From Jacaranda mimosifolia (lineage: Eukaryota > Streptophyta > Magnoliopsida > Lamiales > Bignoniaceae), in contig CM032133.1 in assembly GCA_018894105.1 (NCBI GenBank), forward strand, positions 14,832,501 through 14,896,500: a stretch of 64,000 bases of DNA, read 5' to 3'. The notes beneath the pieces are model-generated. The model did no database searches. It had not been told where the DNA came from and saw only the letters and a list, made by a program, of their open reading frames with translations. The position numbers were made by a program, and so were the translations under genes. Within the stretch, counting starts at the first letter, position 1. Each line of letters starts with the position of its first letter. Below are positions 1 to 12,900 of the stretch, in pieces.

Positions 1-59
1 AGAAAAAGAATAAGGAAGATATCACTTGAAGATCTTCTTGCTAATGGTCTCTGGACGTG

Positions 60-145
60 TCTTTATATAAACCAAAACTATTCATCAATTTAAGCACACG
101 CCATAGCTCTACCTTCTACTTCTCTCTCTTTCTTTCTTTCAGTAG
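60..145 (+). promoter_or_regulatory. promoter-like TATA box with pyrimidine-rich leader
   Basis: A TATATAA box lies at 64-70 and is followed 40-75 bases later by a CT-rich stretch resembling a plant 5' leader. No recognisable coding sequence follows before the hAT element at 576, so this may be the start of a non-coding transcript or a chance match. A short reading frame runs to 272 but its translation resembles nothing I know. Confidence 0.25.
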
Positions 146-567
146 TTTGGGCGTATGTTTGGAGACTATACATCTTTTTGTCGAGTTAAGGTTTGTTTGT
201 CTATTTGTCTCTCTGTGTTTTTTTTTTCCTCACTCATTCACTTGTGTTAGATACTACTTTTCTTTCATATGATTGTATATGTCGTTAATACTAATTGACT
301 TTCATGTAATTTCATACAAAAGATCAAGAATCAAACATTTTCATTAGAAAAGGTTCAAGAATCAAAGATTTTCATTTAGAGAAGTTCAAGAAAGTAAAGG
401 TTTCTTGACAAAAAGTTCAAAATTCAATAATTTTTCAACGTTCAATAATTGAAGATTTTTTCTTTTTTTTTTCTTTTACAAAAAGCTCAGTTAATAAATA
501 ATTTTGTACTTTTTTTTTCACTCTTGTATGCTATTAGGATATACCTTTTCTCCTTTTCTTTAGTTGT

Positions 568-1377
568 AGCATTGGTAGGGGTGTAAACGGATATTAAACG
601 GATCAGATACAGTGTTTTTATATTCGTATCCGTTTAACTTTTCGAATATTCGGATACGGATACGAATTTGATAGATATTTAAAAATGATATCCAAATTCG
701 TATCCGTCGGATATCGATCGGATTCAGATATATCCGTAATCGATTATAATTATTCAGATGCATTCATATTTTATTAAACTTATTCGTATTTGAATTATTA
801 TTTTACATTCATATTCGATGATAATTATTTAGATATCCAAATACGTGAATCTATGAACCTATAACAAATACATATTTTAATTAATAAAATGAACCATATA
901 ATTTCATTAAAACAAAAGCAATCAAACAAATAACATAATTTTTAATTATTAATTGAATTTATAATTGATTATTAGTGCTTAATGACATTTAAGTATATTA
1001 ATTATAAAGTCAACTAACAATAATTATGTTGATTAACTTTATTTTTCAATTTTTTCTCTATATTACAATAATTTTTTAAATTTAATCTTTTTTCTTCCTA
1101 ATTTTTCAATTATAATTTTTATATATACGTATATGGATTATGAGATTTCTATTGAAAAATATAAATAATATATTATTTAATAAATATATATTTGGATCGG
1201 ATATTAAACAGATCGGATATGCATTTACCATATCCGTATCCATTTATAATCGGATATCTATTAATCGAATACGGATAATATCCGTTTTAAACGGATGCGG
1301 ATAAATTTTGTATAAACGAATACAAATACAAACAGTAAACAAATTTTTGAATATCCATTTACAGCCCTAAGCATTGG
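568..1377. mobile_element. non-autonomous hAT transposon with 8-bp target duplication
   Basis: The element spans 576-1369 (794 bp). It starts TAGGGGTGT and ends ACAGCCCTA, which are inverted repeats with one mismatch, and is flanked by the perfect 8-bp direct repeat AGCATTGG (568-575 and 1370-1377). Eight-base duplications and TAGGG-type ends are characteristic of the hAT superfamily. Both subterminal arms are filled with short inverted motifs built from CGGAT and ATCCG; the middle is very AT-rich. There is no transposase, so it depends on an autonomous relative. The small reading frame in the left arm is only translated repeats. Confidence 0.9.
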
Positions 1378-2129
1378 TTTTGGTTTCTTGTAAAAAATCA
1401 TTCCAGGTACTCATCTTCTTTTGTTGTCTTTACATTTTAGTTGATGCTTTGTCTATTTTGCAGATGATGATGTGTTGGTTTTCTTATTTCATACATGTTC
1501 CTCTTGATTCATACTTATTCCTTTATCTACATGTTGGGGAGATGCAAATAATATCTCTAATTGCATAGTGGTACCAAGGGCAAGGTTATTACCTGTGAAA
1601 AGTAATATGGCATTAGGTACTATATATAAACTACTATGCTCTAGTCAACTCATCTTAGTATATCTTGGGGTTTTAGTGCAGGCTACTATATCGACTCAGG
1701 ATTGGATGTTTTAATAATTATTAGATTGGTGTATTTCATATTATATGTCTTAACTTTTTCTCATACATAAGATAACTTGAGTTTTTTCTCATGTTGTGTC
1801 TTGAGAGAGTAGGATGTTGGGAAGTAGCACCGAATTCGAGTTAGAATCCCAAATTAAGTCAAAGTCCACAAAAATAAAAGGGGTTGACGATGGGAATGCC
1901 GTCACTAAGGAGCCACTGGCAACGACCAACCGGGAACTTACTGGTGCCTAACTTTGGTGCCTTTTTTGCATTTGAGGATCTCTTCCAACTGGTCTTCCTA
2001 AGATCATTTAGATGATACAGGCTGTAGATAGGTTCTTTGGGTCATGTTGACGTTGCTAGTCTTAGGCTCAGACAATCATTAGGTCATCATTAGCGGTCCT
2101 TACTTCCCCTAGCTTTTGGGCCCTTTTTA

Positions 2130-3140
2130 AGACTACTCTATCTTTGTGTTACATACTCCTTGAGGTATCTCATTTGGATTAATCTCTCAATTTTATCCTT
2201 TAGGTGACTGTAATCTTTAGTGGTGTGTTATAATCACAATAGAAGCGGCATTACTTATTAGATTTCTACTTCTTTGGGTCATCCATTGTCTGTTGAGAAG
2301 GGTTGCTATACGAGGCCTTACCGCAATGCCACGACTAAGATCTCCATTTTGAGGGTAGTGAGTTGGGTATATGTGGTGAAAATTCAGAGAGGACTATACC
2401 TACAGTCTCTAGCCTTCTTATAATTGTTGTTTCTCTCTTTATCCTATATCTTGCGTTGCTAGCATCCTAAGGAGTCGTAGCTTCCTTATATTTTTTTTGT
2501 GCGAATGAGGAGTGTCTCTAGGATAACAAGGGGTTTTCCAACCATAAACTCTCAAAACTTATGTTTTTCAGGTTCGGCTGGATGATGCTCGATAGGAGCT
2601 CTTGGTTGATATGAGGAACTTCATGTACCGCCTGGACGAAATGGTTGAGATAATCTCTCATAAACTCTCCATACTTCTATTTAATGGTGGATATATACGC
2701 CACCATTTTATAGTACCCATAGTTGATGGAGAAGTTATGGATGAAGTACTACGCTAATTATTCCCAGTCCATGATAAATCCAGCTGGTGTCTGGTTAAAC
2801 CATGTCAGAGCATGTTTGGTGAGTGTAGTGCATAACACATTAAAGTACATGACTTCACTCAGATCATAAAGCTTCATAATCCCTAAAAAGTTGTTTAAGT
2901 GCTCCTGTAGGTTCGTCATGCCATCAAACTCTAGCAGGTTGGATATCTTCATTCCAAAGAGGAGCGGCTCTGCCAAGATAGTTGGATAGAACGGATAGCA
3001 TCTGCTTAGAACAGTGACTAAGGAAGGTACTAATTCCCTACTTCTCCTAAGCATTGTCATACAACGAATAGGTTTGGACTTTGGTAGCAGTGGCAATCGC
3101 GAAGAGGTGTTTGCTTGAAGGAATGAGTGTATGCCCATTT
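2130..3140 (-). pseudogene. Ty3/gypsy (Tat-like) gag remnant
   Basis: Reading the minus strand, 2758-3138 encodes a Gag core with the pattern FDGMTNLQEHLNNF ... ALTWFNQTPAG, the conserved part of plant gypsy capsid proteins (the DG...P..H and the A..W(F/Y) blocks). Lower down, about 2250-2140, lies the nucleocapsid part: a degenerate CRF-type zinc finger followed by HLKDKIERLI and YLKEYV, the same order seen in the gag of the plus-strand Tat-like element near 51.7 kb. Frameshifts and stops separate the pieces. It would have been the structural protein of the virus-like particle; it is not functional now. No pol is seen to its left, so the element is truncated near 1.6-2.0 kb. Confidence 0.75.
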
Positions 3141-3555
3141 ATTGAGGTAAAAGAGGAGGAACGATGTCTCGTTGTAAGTTGGTTCGTCACTTTGTCCTCT
3201 CTAGGGACGAGAACTCTTCCAACTCCAATAAGAGGAATGCAACTACTCATGTGGTAGCATTCTTCAGCATATTGGATGATTGCTTTGGCTATAGTTTAAG
3301 CGAAAGCATTCTTTATGAAAATCTTCAACGCCTCCTAAATCATCCACAAAATTGATTCTTCAGGAGGTGATGCTTGCTGCATGGGCATCTCTTCTGGGGT
3401 TGGTTGCACTTCCAAAACAGGCCCTACTGTCAGATGTCACTGCGCATTAGGCTGATGGTTCTCCATATTCTCAAACCTTAGAACCACTAGTTGTTGGAAT
3501 CTTGAAGTCTAGATCTTGTTTGCATTCTCAATGTGCCTTCTTCTTCCTTTAGAGT

Positions 3556-3574
3556 TCCCATAAATAGCACCAAG
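3556..3574 (-). other. degenerate retrotransposon primer-binding site
   Basis: On the minus strand this reads TTGGTGCTATTTATGGGAAC, close to the TTTGGCGCC(A/G)TCTGTGGGAA type of primer site used by plant Tat elements. It sits two bases inside the LTR end at 3576 and directly upstream of the gag remnant. The tRNA identity is not determined here. Confidence 0.55.
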
Positions 3575-3575
3575 A

Positions 3576-3900
3576 TGATGCTGCTAAAAAATGGAGTTAA
3601 GGTTCTTCCCGGTAATTAGCAAAATTCAAGGTTCTTTTTATTTGGAACGCGATGCAAAGAGTTCTCAATTGTCGACTTTTTGAAATGATTTTTTGTGCTA
3701 ATTTTCACTTTGGGGTTACTAAACCCGACTTAGTATTTATATTATTTTTTTCTAAATGGGCTTCGGCCCACTAAGGTCTAAATGTCCCTTTTAGTGGACT
3801 TAATTAATTGAGCTTTCTAACCTTTTTATTTATTTATTATTTTCATTGTTCTTTTCAATATATTTTATTTTTCTATCTCTAAGGACTTAACTCCTCAGAA
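3576..3900 (-). repeat. 5' LTR of the degenerate Tat-like element (outer end uncertain)
   Basis: The inner end is set by the primer site: the plus strand begins TGATGCTGC at 3576. A minus-strand TATA-like box (AATATAAATACT) lies at about 3733-3747, and a GGGCTTCGGCCCAC motif near 3757-3771 recalls the GGGCC-rich LTRs of the other Tat-like copies. The outer end cannot be fixed because no second copy is present in the window; 3900 is a guess. Confidence 0.45.
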
Positions 3901-6480
3901 CGAATTAATTTTAATAACATTTCATATTTTCTTCTGTGACTTTGCATGTTCTTCATTTTCTTCATTATTATACTTCCAACTACTAACTCTATTTGCCTCA
4001 AATTAAAGGATACTATAATACATTCATCCTTTCAGTAGTTAAGTTAACTGAAAATTAAAGATTAATTCAAAGAGAAAAGGGAGATTCTTCGCCTTCTTAC
4101 CCACAATTCAATTTGTGCTAAATGCATATGTCGAAATATATACAGTCATATATCTAAATAAATATATATTATAATGTTTTAGTTTATGTCATATAGCTAT
4201 AGATATATATATTTTTAATACATATTATATTAGTAGTCTGTGGCACACTTGACAAGTTTACGTAATTATCTAAAAATTATATAAATTATCAATTTATTTT
4301 TACGATAGATTTTGGTTTATGTATTTATCATATTTTAATAAATGAATAAAAAAACTCACTTTTAGAAATTAATAAATCAAAATGAATTGTCCAATCTACC
4401 GCCGCTTTGGTTTTTAGAGCATTGGTCCTAAAATTTTGACTACAGCGTATAAGCTAAATATTGTACTTCTTTTTGAGATTGCAATATAACATTACATAAA
4501 TTTTATTTGTGAATTAGTATTTTGACATTGTTGCTTTTGAAAATGGGGTTTAATTTTGAATCTATATTAAAACATAAATATAATATACAAAATTTGGATA
4601 ATATTGATAATGGACATTAGCCAAAATTTTGTAATTGCTGGACTAATTGCAATTAACTTCTAAAATTGATGATAACTATGATTTTGATTAATAATAAAAG
4701 TTGATTCAAGAGATATTATCGTCAAATAACATAAAATTAATAATTTTAGTAGGAAACTATTGCAAGAAATTCACCAATGGTGTTGTATTTGAAAAATAAA
4801 AAATAAAAATTAAGGATGAAAACATGCTACTTTCTAAAAAATTTATTACAAGCTAGCAGCTTGTAATAAATTTTTATATTTGCAAGTGGTTATCGCACAC
4901 ACTATAATTAAGTTGCAGTACACATGAGTATTCTTAGTGCATTTTATATTTTTTGTTTATATTTTTTTCACTGTAATAAAAATTAATTGATGTTTAAAAC
5001 ATATAGTTATTGTCTAAAATATTATGTATTGATGAATTATGTTGTTAATCTATCTAATTTAAAAGTTATGTAAAAATTCAGTCACAAATCAATAGTAACT
5101 TTATGAATTCTTTTACTAAACTTTTTTTATCAATTGCTGCATCATCATCATCATAATAATAACAATAATAAATATGAAATTATGTTTTTTTTTTTATAAT
5201 GAATTAAAATTACATTGATCAACTCAAAGAAAAGATATTTAGTATCATTTTACCCAATGGTTTTATTTCTTCTCACAACTGGAATGAAGAAGAAATACCT
5301 TTTTTATAAATTGATTGCTCTGACGCTCTTTTTCTTTTATTCAACAGTATGATGATGTACAAATGAGTATAACATCTGCAAAAAATTATTTATAATGCTT
5401 CATTTGGAGGAATATCCAAGTACTAGTAAGTGATTGACAATAAGGATGGTGGTTGAGCTTAATGGCGGTCATAGACATTTGGATAACTTAGGAAAAAGAA
5501 CAAAAATTTGCATGCCATCAGTCCAATGATGGCTAATGAAATGAAAGAAATTATGAAGGTTTTAAGAACATAGGTGTAGTATATTATACTTAATTCAATG
5601 TTGTGCATAATTAATAAAGAATAAAGAATAAAAAAAATATTCAATGTTGTGCATAGAATAACTACAATAGTGAATATGAAGTATTAAAAAATGGTACAAG
5701 AACTACTTATGATGTGCAAGAATTTTTAATTTCATCATTCAACTTACGTTGCTCTATAGAGAGGATAAAAAAAATTAAAGAGTAAATGTTGAAAAAAATT
5801 TATGAAGTAAGATCCACTTTAGAGATAAAATTAGTTTCTTTTCTTGTAATAATATAGATACTTTTACTTCAAGAAATTCAATTTAGAAACTTTTAAATCC
5901 AAGAGTTAAAACCATTAATCTTTATTAATTTGTAAAGAAAATTATACTTAAATTTCTAATCTAATTAAGCATAAAGCCAGCCACGAAGGCTGCCTCCTCG
6001 ATGATCAAGAAGACTAGTCTACAATCACTCATTGAAGATGATACTTGATTTCGGCAAATTGAAGTTGATCTAATTTGAGTAACGAAAGTTTAAAGTAATA
6101 TGTGCAATTGCATATTGAAACAATAATAGCTGGATTAGATGACAAGTCTAAATAGATTTTATTTATAACAATTTTTTTTTAAAAACTTAATTTATGAAAT
6201 TTAGAAAATGGTAATATTTTTTTTTTTTAGGTCATTCAATCCCAGAAAATAAATTTCAGTACTATAACTTATATATCTTATAGTTTAAGAAAATAATTTT
6301 ATTTAGAAATTCTACTATTGTAAATTAAATTATCAATTTTCTGTAGTCCAATTTTAGAATAAGGATCCCAAAATTTCTATAAAACATATATGAAGTAGAA
6401 GTTCCCAATCATCAAGATTTAACACTATGTTTGGTGGGAGGATTTTGATAAAGAAAAGAAAAGAAAATATTATGAAAAAT
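3900..6480. other. AT-rich intergenic stretch
   Basis: No coding frame, RNA gene or clear transposon end was recognised. It is dominated by A/T runs. The only structured item is the perfect hairpin at 4837-4875. Just before the RPN10 promoter, about 6420-6480, is a low-complexity purine-rich stretch. Confidence 0.5.
4837..4875. repeat. perfect 18-bp inverted repeat with 3-nt loop
   Basis: Two 18-base arms (4837-4854 and 4858-4875) are exact reverse complements around the loop AGC, so a transcript would fold into a stem without mismatches. It is isolated in AT-rich DNA and no flanking duplication was seen. It could be the collapsed core of a MITE, a terminator-like hairpin or chance. Confidence 0.8.
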
Positions 6481-6684
6481 ATTTTTTAATTGTTTGGTTA
6501 GTAAAAAAATCGATAAAAAAAAGAAAAAATTTAAAAAATATATAATAAATTTAAAAAAAATAAATTTTTCTCACAAAATAACGAGAAAAATAAAAAAGAA
6601 AAAATTTCATTTGAACTCTATCGATCTCTTTTTTCAATGTAGTCATCTGGCATTTTTATCTTCATTATTTTCTTATACAACCAA

Positions 6685-6924
6685 CTATAAATATCTACTT
6701 TTATTTTCTTTTCCTTATATATGGTGTAAAGGTAAAAAGGAGAGAATAAGAAAACGAAGCCGCTTTCTCGATTCTCGGTTTACACCCCTTCTTCAAGTAA
6801 ACTCAAGTTCTCTCACAGAAAGCGAAGCAAGAGTCGAGTTCAGTTCCAATCGAAAAAAGAGACGAGTTTTGTTACTCATTCCATCCCATTTTTCGCTCTT
6901 TTTACCTTTAATTTTCTGATAAGA
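6685..6924 (+). promoter_or_regulatory. RPN10: RPN10 core promoter and 5' leader
   Basis: A CTATAAATAT TATA-type box at 6685-6694 lies about 230 bases before the start codon. Transcription would begin near 6715-6725, giving a 5' leader of about 200 bases. The leader contains no ATG between 6730 and the chosen start at 6925. The transcription start itself is inferred, not seen. Confidence 0.5.
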
Positions 6925-9900
6925 ATGGTGCTCGAGGTATCGTCTTCATTTCTCTACTCTCTTCCTTTTTTCCTCTTTCTGAATTAGGGTTCGATTTTAT
7001 TTCCATGGCTGTTCAATAGTCAATCTTTATTTTTTATTAAAATAGGCGACAATGATCTGTATCGATAATTCGGAGTGGATGCGGAACGGTGATTACTCTC
7101 CCAATCGGTTCCAAGCTCAAGCCGACGCCGTTAACCTAATATGTGGCGCTAAAACTCAAGTATTTTCTTTTTATATCTTCATTATGCTGTGATTATGGTG
7201 TAGCTTAGGGTTTCTAATTCTGGCTGCGCCTTACTTCTCAGTAATTTGGGGATTTTTTTCAGTTAATCTTGATACCGTTTATTGATTGGTTCAATTACAC
7301 TATTTTTCTGTAGTCCAATCCAGAGAACACAGTGGGAGTGTTAACCATGGCCGGAAAGGGGGTTCGTGTTTTGGTCACTCCGACTAGTGATCTCGGGAAG
7401 ATCTTGGCTTGCATGCACGGTTAGCTATTTACCAGTATCTAACTATGTTTTGATTATTTAATCTTATTCAGTTGTTTTGAAGTGGAAACTTTTACTTACA
7501 GTCAGAAATTGAGGTTCATTTTTTTTTTTTTAAAAAAAAAAAAAAAATGGAAAAACCAAAACATTGCTAAAAGACCTAAGTTTTGGCCACTCAATTATCT
7601 AGGAAGCTCATGTGATTTGATTAAAATGAAGGAAAAACAGAAAAGGGATTGTGGTTCCAACTGAAATTGAAGATAATGTAATATAGTTAGTTGTGCCACT
7701 AATGATGGTATTGTAATTGCTTATTTATAAGTTAGGGTATATGTATGTTTTTTGTTGAATGCCTTTATCGGTGTAAACTGAATGAACTTCGTGGGTCATT
7801 GATGCAGGCCTAGAAATAGGTGGTGAGATGAATTTGGCAGCTGGAATCCAGGTTGCACAATTGGCCCTCAAGCATCGCCAAAACAAGAAGCAACAACAAA
7901 GGATCATTGTATTTGCTGGAAGGTATATATCACTATGATATGCATTTGAATTATTACTCCTTTTTACTCTTGTTTCCAGATTTACTTATTGCTTGTTTCC
8001 TGCAATTTTAGTCCTGTTAAATATGACAAGAAGGTATTAGAGTTGATTGGAAGGAAACTGAAAAAAAACAGTGTAGCTCTCGACATTGTAAATTTTGGTG
8101 AAGAAGATGATGAAAAGACTGAGAAGCTTGAGGCATTGCTTGCTGCAGTAAATAACAATGACAGCAGTCACATTGTTAACGTTCCTCCTGGTCCAAGTGC
8201 TCTCTCTGATGTGCTTATCAGGTTTCTTTCACACTGCAATCTCTATCTATTCAAATTGAACCAATTATTTTATGCTTTCTTTTTTTTGACAATTTTCTTC
8301 TCTTCCTGGAAGTACCCCTATCTTCACTGGTGATGGAGAGGGAGGAAGTGGTTTTGCAGCAGCTGCGGCTGCTGCTGCAGCTAGTGGAGTGTCTGGGTTT
8401 GAATTTGGTGTGGATCCAAACTTGGATCCTGAACTTGCTCTTGCACTTCGAGTTTCAATGGAGGAGGAGAGGGCAAGACAAGAAGCGGCTGCGAAGAAGG
8501 CTGCGGAAGAAGCTGCGAAACAGGAAAAAGAAGAACAGCAGTCCAGTTCACAAGATGCAACCATGACTGAAAATGTGAATGATGGGACTTCAGAACCTGA
8601 AAAGAAGACACATGATCTAATGGTTGGCTTCCTGTTCGCGTTGAACGCACTTTTAGTATTTCTGCCATTCATATGAAATGCTTGATGTTTATAAAATGTA
8701 ACTTTACTAAGTTCATGCTTTGAAGTGGACATAAAGTATTCTTGCACAAGTACTTAGACAAGAATCCCTTAGAAGTAGATCATGGTTTTAGATATGTACT
8801 CTTAAATTAATTAGACAGATAAGCATATTTGTCTGCTTATAAATTAACCGAAAACCATGGAATCTAGTAATCATGCATATGCTATTTCTTGATAAATATA
8901 ATTGTTGTGAGGGGATCTTTCATCTTTATACTTCTATCCTATAAACATTGATGAAGAGTTATAAGATGTAAAATCTTGTACCAGACTTATATGTAGGTTT
9001 ATCATATAGTAACGTTACTTTATAGTCTCTTCACCCTGGCAATTAAGCTTCTTGTAGTGTCTGTAATGCTTATTGTCAGGTATCTTTGTGTCATATTTGC
9101 TTTGTTATATAGAATATCTGTAAGTTTTTCTTTAGGTTTCGCAAGGTGCTTGTAGAAACATTGGGGCAAGATAAGTGTTGAGAGAAACTAAAGCAGTCTG
9201 TCTTGTAGAGACACGTGATGAATTGGGAAAGAGGGACTGAAAGCTTGGGCTAACCTTTTCGACTTTCGATCTAAAATTTTGAACTTGTGAAGCATTTTCT
9301 CTATATTATAAAACCATTAAATTGCATGGGTTGATGGAGTAAATCTCAGAGAGACTTACTGGTCCTAGGAAACATTTGAAGAATTGGACAGGAGGGACAG
9401 AAAGCTTGTTACTTTTATAGTTTTGTAACTTCTCGATCTGAAAGTTTGAACTTGCAGGGCGTGATCTTAATGTGATAGATCCCTTAGAGGGTTACTTGCA
9501 TAGATTGATCAAACAAATTTCGGAGAGAAGTACTTACTGGTCCTAAGAAAAGTTGACATGTTCTAGTCTCATTATGTGAACCTACAGCTCAAGAGGATTT
9601 TGTTTCTTGACCCACTTGGGCCACAGGCTTAAGTTTTAAAATATTTCTCTATTCCTTCGCTTGTTGTTCCTTACTTTGTTAGGTGCTGCAATTTGCTGAA
9701 CTCACATGCTTGTTTTGCTTACAGGATGATGAAAACGCATTGTTACAACAGGCTCTGGCAATGTCCATGGATGATTCCTCCTCCACTGCTGCTGTGCGGG
9801 ATACTGACATGTCAGATGCATCTGCTGATGATCATGATTTGCAACTGGGTCAGAACATTATGTTTGATAGCTGATATTGTGTATTAACTTGTGTATTCTT

Positions 9901-12900
9901 CTCTTCCGTAAGCTCATTATTTGTGAAATCTGTTGTCCATCTAGCTGAGGTGCTTATAAGTCGTGCTTGTCTGTTCAGACTTCAGATTATTTTTCATGCT
10001 TCCTCCAGTCCATAGTTGAAACTCCTATTTTGGCTATACATGGAGTTCTATACAAGAGTAAAAGTTTTGCTTAACCTTACACTATTGTCCTTGAGAATCG
10101 TGGTTAAGAGTTAGTGGTGTCAAATCATTGCTTTGAAATGAGATGGTTATTTTGATAATAGATTTTTTATTTTAGGAGGTGGAGCTGTATTTAAGGAGTT
10201 AGGATAGCCAAAAAGGATAATAGGAGTGATAAATTTGGGGTAAAGCGAATATTTCCTTTCTTCTATTGCTTTTCTAGAAAAAAGATCAATCAATTACATG
10301 AATCTATTTTCTTTTTAGTTTGTGTCTAAGTTTATTGCCTGTTTATTTAAGTGAAGTATAAGAGACCTTTAAAGCATAAGACCTTGTTTGTATATGCTGT
10401 ATGATAATGTCTGAAGTCACTTACTTGAAATGTAGAAAAAGAAAAATTAAAGAATATCATCTAAATCAATCTTGGCTTATCATAACCTTTCAGACTCTGA
10501 AGTGGCGCTTGACAAGGTTATTGTAGTTCAACTGTTACTACCTTTGGAATAATAAACTTCCAATGGAAGGAACTTGTGGAAAGTTGAATATTTTACTATC
10601 TTAAGAGAGATCTACACTTGTGAAATACCGTTTGCGGATATATTTTTAGAAGGATTCTGTATTATTTGGAGTAAATAAGTTCCTATTTTGCTGCGAAGAG
10701 TTGAGCACTTCTGGAGTAGTCTTATTATAATAAATCTCTCTCTGAGATTGATTACTTGTTTACATCTGATATATGGTGGTATATCTCGTGTTTAGACTTT
10801 GGATCTGTACTCCTGGTAGGCATTGAGTATCTCTGCCTTCCACATTTTCGTGAGAGAATGAACACAAATGGTTGAGCAAGGAACACTATTAACATGACAA
10901 GGTGCACAAGTGTGTGGATTTGTGCATAGTCACACATACATATAAAGGCATAGTTCATATTCAATAAAGGATACAATGCTATTTCTTTTGGCTTTTGTCA
11001 TTTTTGTTATATCCCCTCCACAAGCAATAACACACTTCATTCTCCAATGGTGGTCATATCCCAACCTTATGCCTTACTCGATTACCCGCTTCACCCTTTG
11101 AACACCTTGTCCTTTGGTGGAACTTGGAAGAGTTACGATCGGAAAGTTATGGCACTCAGCTGAACTCATCCTTAATAGAGATGGTGATGAGGTGGGTCTA
11201 ACCTGCAGCCTGCCTTGGAAGCCACCCACATTGGATGGATTTTTGGTCTATAAATGGGTTATAGAGTGGGTCTTGGGTTTTGATCAACCCATCCCACAAA
11301 TATATATATATATATATATGTACTCGTGTGTATGTGTGTGTATTTATTTGATATGTATTTGTGCTAAAATTTATGTATGCTACTATAAACTCAAACGATG
11401 CACTCAAATGCAACAAAATAAGCATGAAAACTTGATATAATTCCTACTTTTAGTGTAACAAGAGTAAAAAACATGTTTAAAATTATAGTTCTTCAGAATT
11501 AGCGGCATGGAGATTGAATGTGTCAGTGTGTAACCGATCAAGACTTAAAAATATTATCTTTCATAGTTTTAAAAGCTATAATGATATTTTTTGATCTCAT
11601 GATTCTCATCTGAATCCAGTGGGTCTAACAGGTCTAACTTGATGGTGATTCAGGGTTGGATGGGGTTTGTCTGGTCTTGGATAGAGGAGGAAGCAAGCTG
11701 AGATGGGTCTCAGGACCACTTAGAAGTTGGTGGGGGTAGTCTCGTGTTTGGCATTGTCACCCTGAATCTCATGCACTTCTTAACAAATTTGGGCCAATGC
11801 ACACTTTAAAACTTAAACAACACAAATAATAATATTAGTTCACATTTCTCCCCCCTATTGTGCAGTAAACCCAACTTTATTATGTTCTAAAACGTGTATA
11901 ATTGGAGAATCCAATGTGTTAGTTGTTTAAAAGTGCACATAGCAATGAACCATAAATAGGGGATGCAAGTTATGCTAGAGGCAAACATGTATTTTCTGCT
12001 ATTCTCAAGATAAAAAATTAAAGCTTAAGCAGATGCTCCTTTGATCTGCCATAACTCACGAAGTGGAGAGGATTTCTTACCTTATAGGTGATTATGCATG
12101 CTACTTAGGACAGTATTTCCCTCTCTTTTATCTTCTAAGTCTAAGCTCTCTCAGTATTTTATTGTTTTTGGTTCTGCCTTAATCATTGAATTGTATCCCC
12201 TGTTGTGGAAAATTCTTGTCTTAAAAGCCTTTTCAACAAAGATACATTGCACTTATTGGGGATGCTAATTACCACTAATTCTATCCTGATTGGCCATACT
12301 TCCATGTATGACTCCTATCCTAACTCCAGCTTTCACCATCTCTCTCAACTTGTTTGCGTTGCAGACGTGTTACATGGGTTGTTCAGAGGCTGCCTTATGT
12401 GCAGCATGCGATCCTTACCTAAAGTTTCCATTATCTCCTTAATGTAATTACAAGGTTTACAACGACCTTGAGTTTGGTATAGTTGCTACATGACCCTTTT
12501 GGACATGATGTTAATTTTTGTTCCACATACTGCAATCGCACCATTAAACAGCACTTAGACGCCTTAATATTTATTCTTAAACAGTTAAATTTTAGCACTA
12601 ATTATGATTTCTTAACACTTATTTGATCATAGCTAGGCATTAACTGATTATCATGATATGAGCTTTTCCATGGGACCAAAGTACTGAAAATAATGGTGAC
12701 AGTTGATGTGCGCACGTATAATTTAGCACATTATAGATTTTAACCTTACCAAATAACTCTACCTTTCCTTGTCAATTTTTATACATTTTCTGTGGTTCTA
12801 CAGGACTTCTGCCTTTTTGCTAATCAAACATTGCAATCACATTGAATCGCCTGACAATATATTTATTTTGTAGAACTGGGAGCTCATAACTTGAACTACA

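Noticed and set aside
8265..8747. Minus-strand 160-codon frame opposite RPN10 exon 6
   Set aside because: It is the antisense shadow of the alanine- and glutamate-rich exon; no promoter or homologue.
9683..9887. Separate small genes within the RPN10 locus
   Set aside because: They are exon 7 of RPN10 with adjoining intron, or other frames of it.
10990..11800. A retroelement inside RPN10 intron 7
   Set aside because: Composition shifts slightly and a 108-codon frame exists, but no terminal repeats, target duplication or protein motif could be found.
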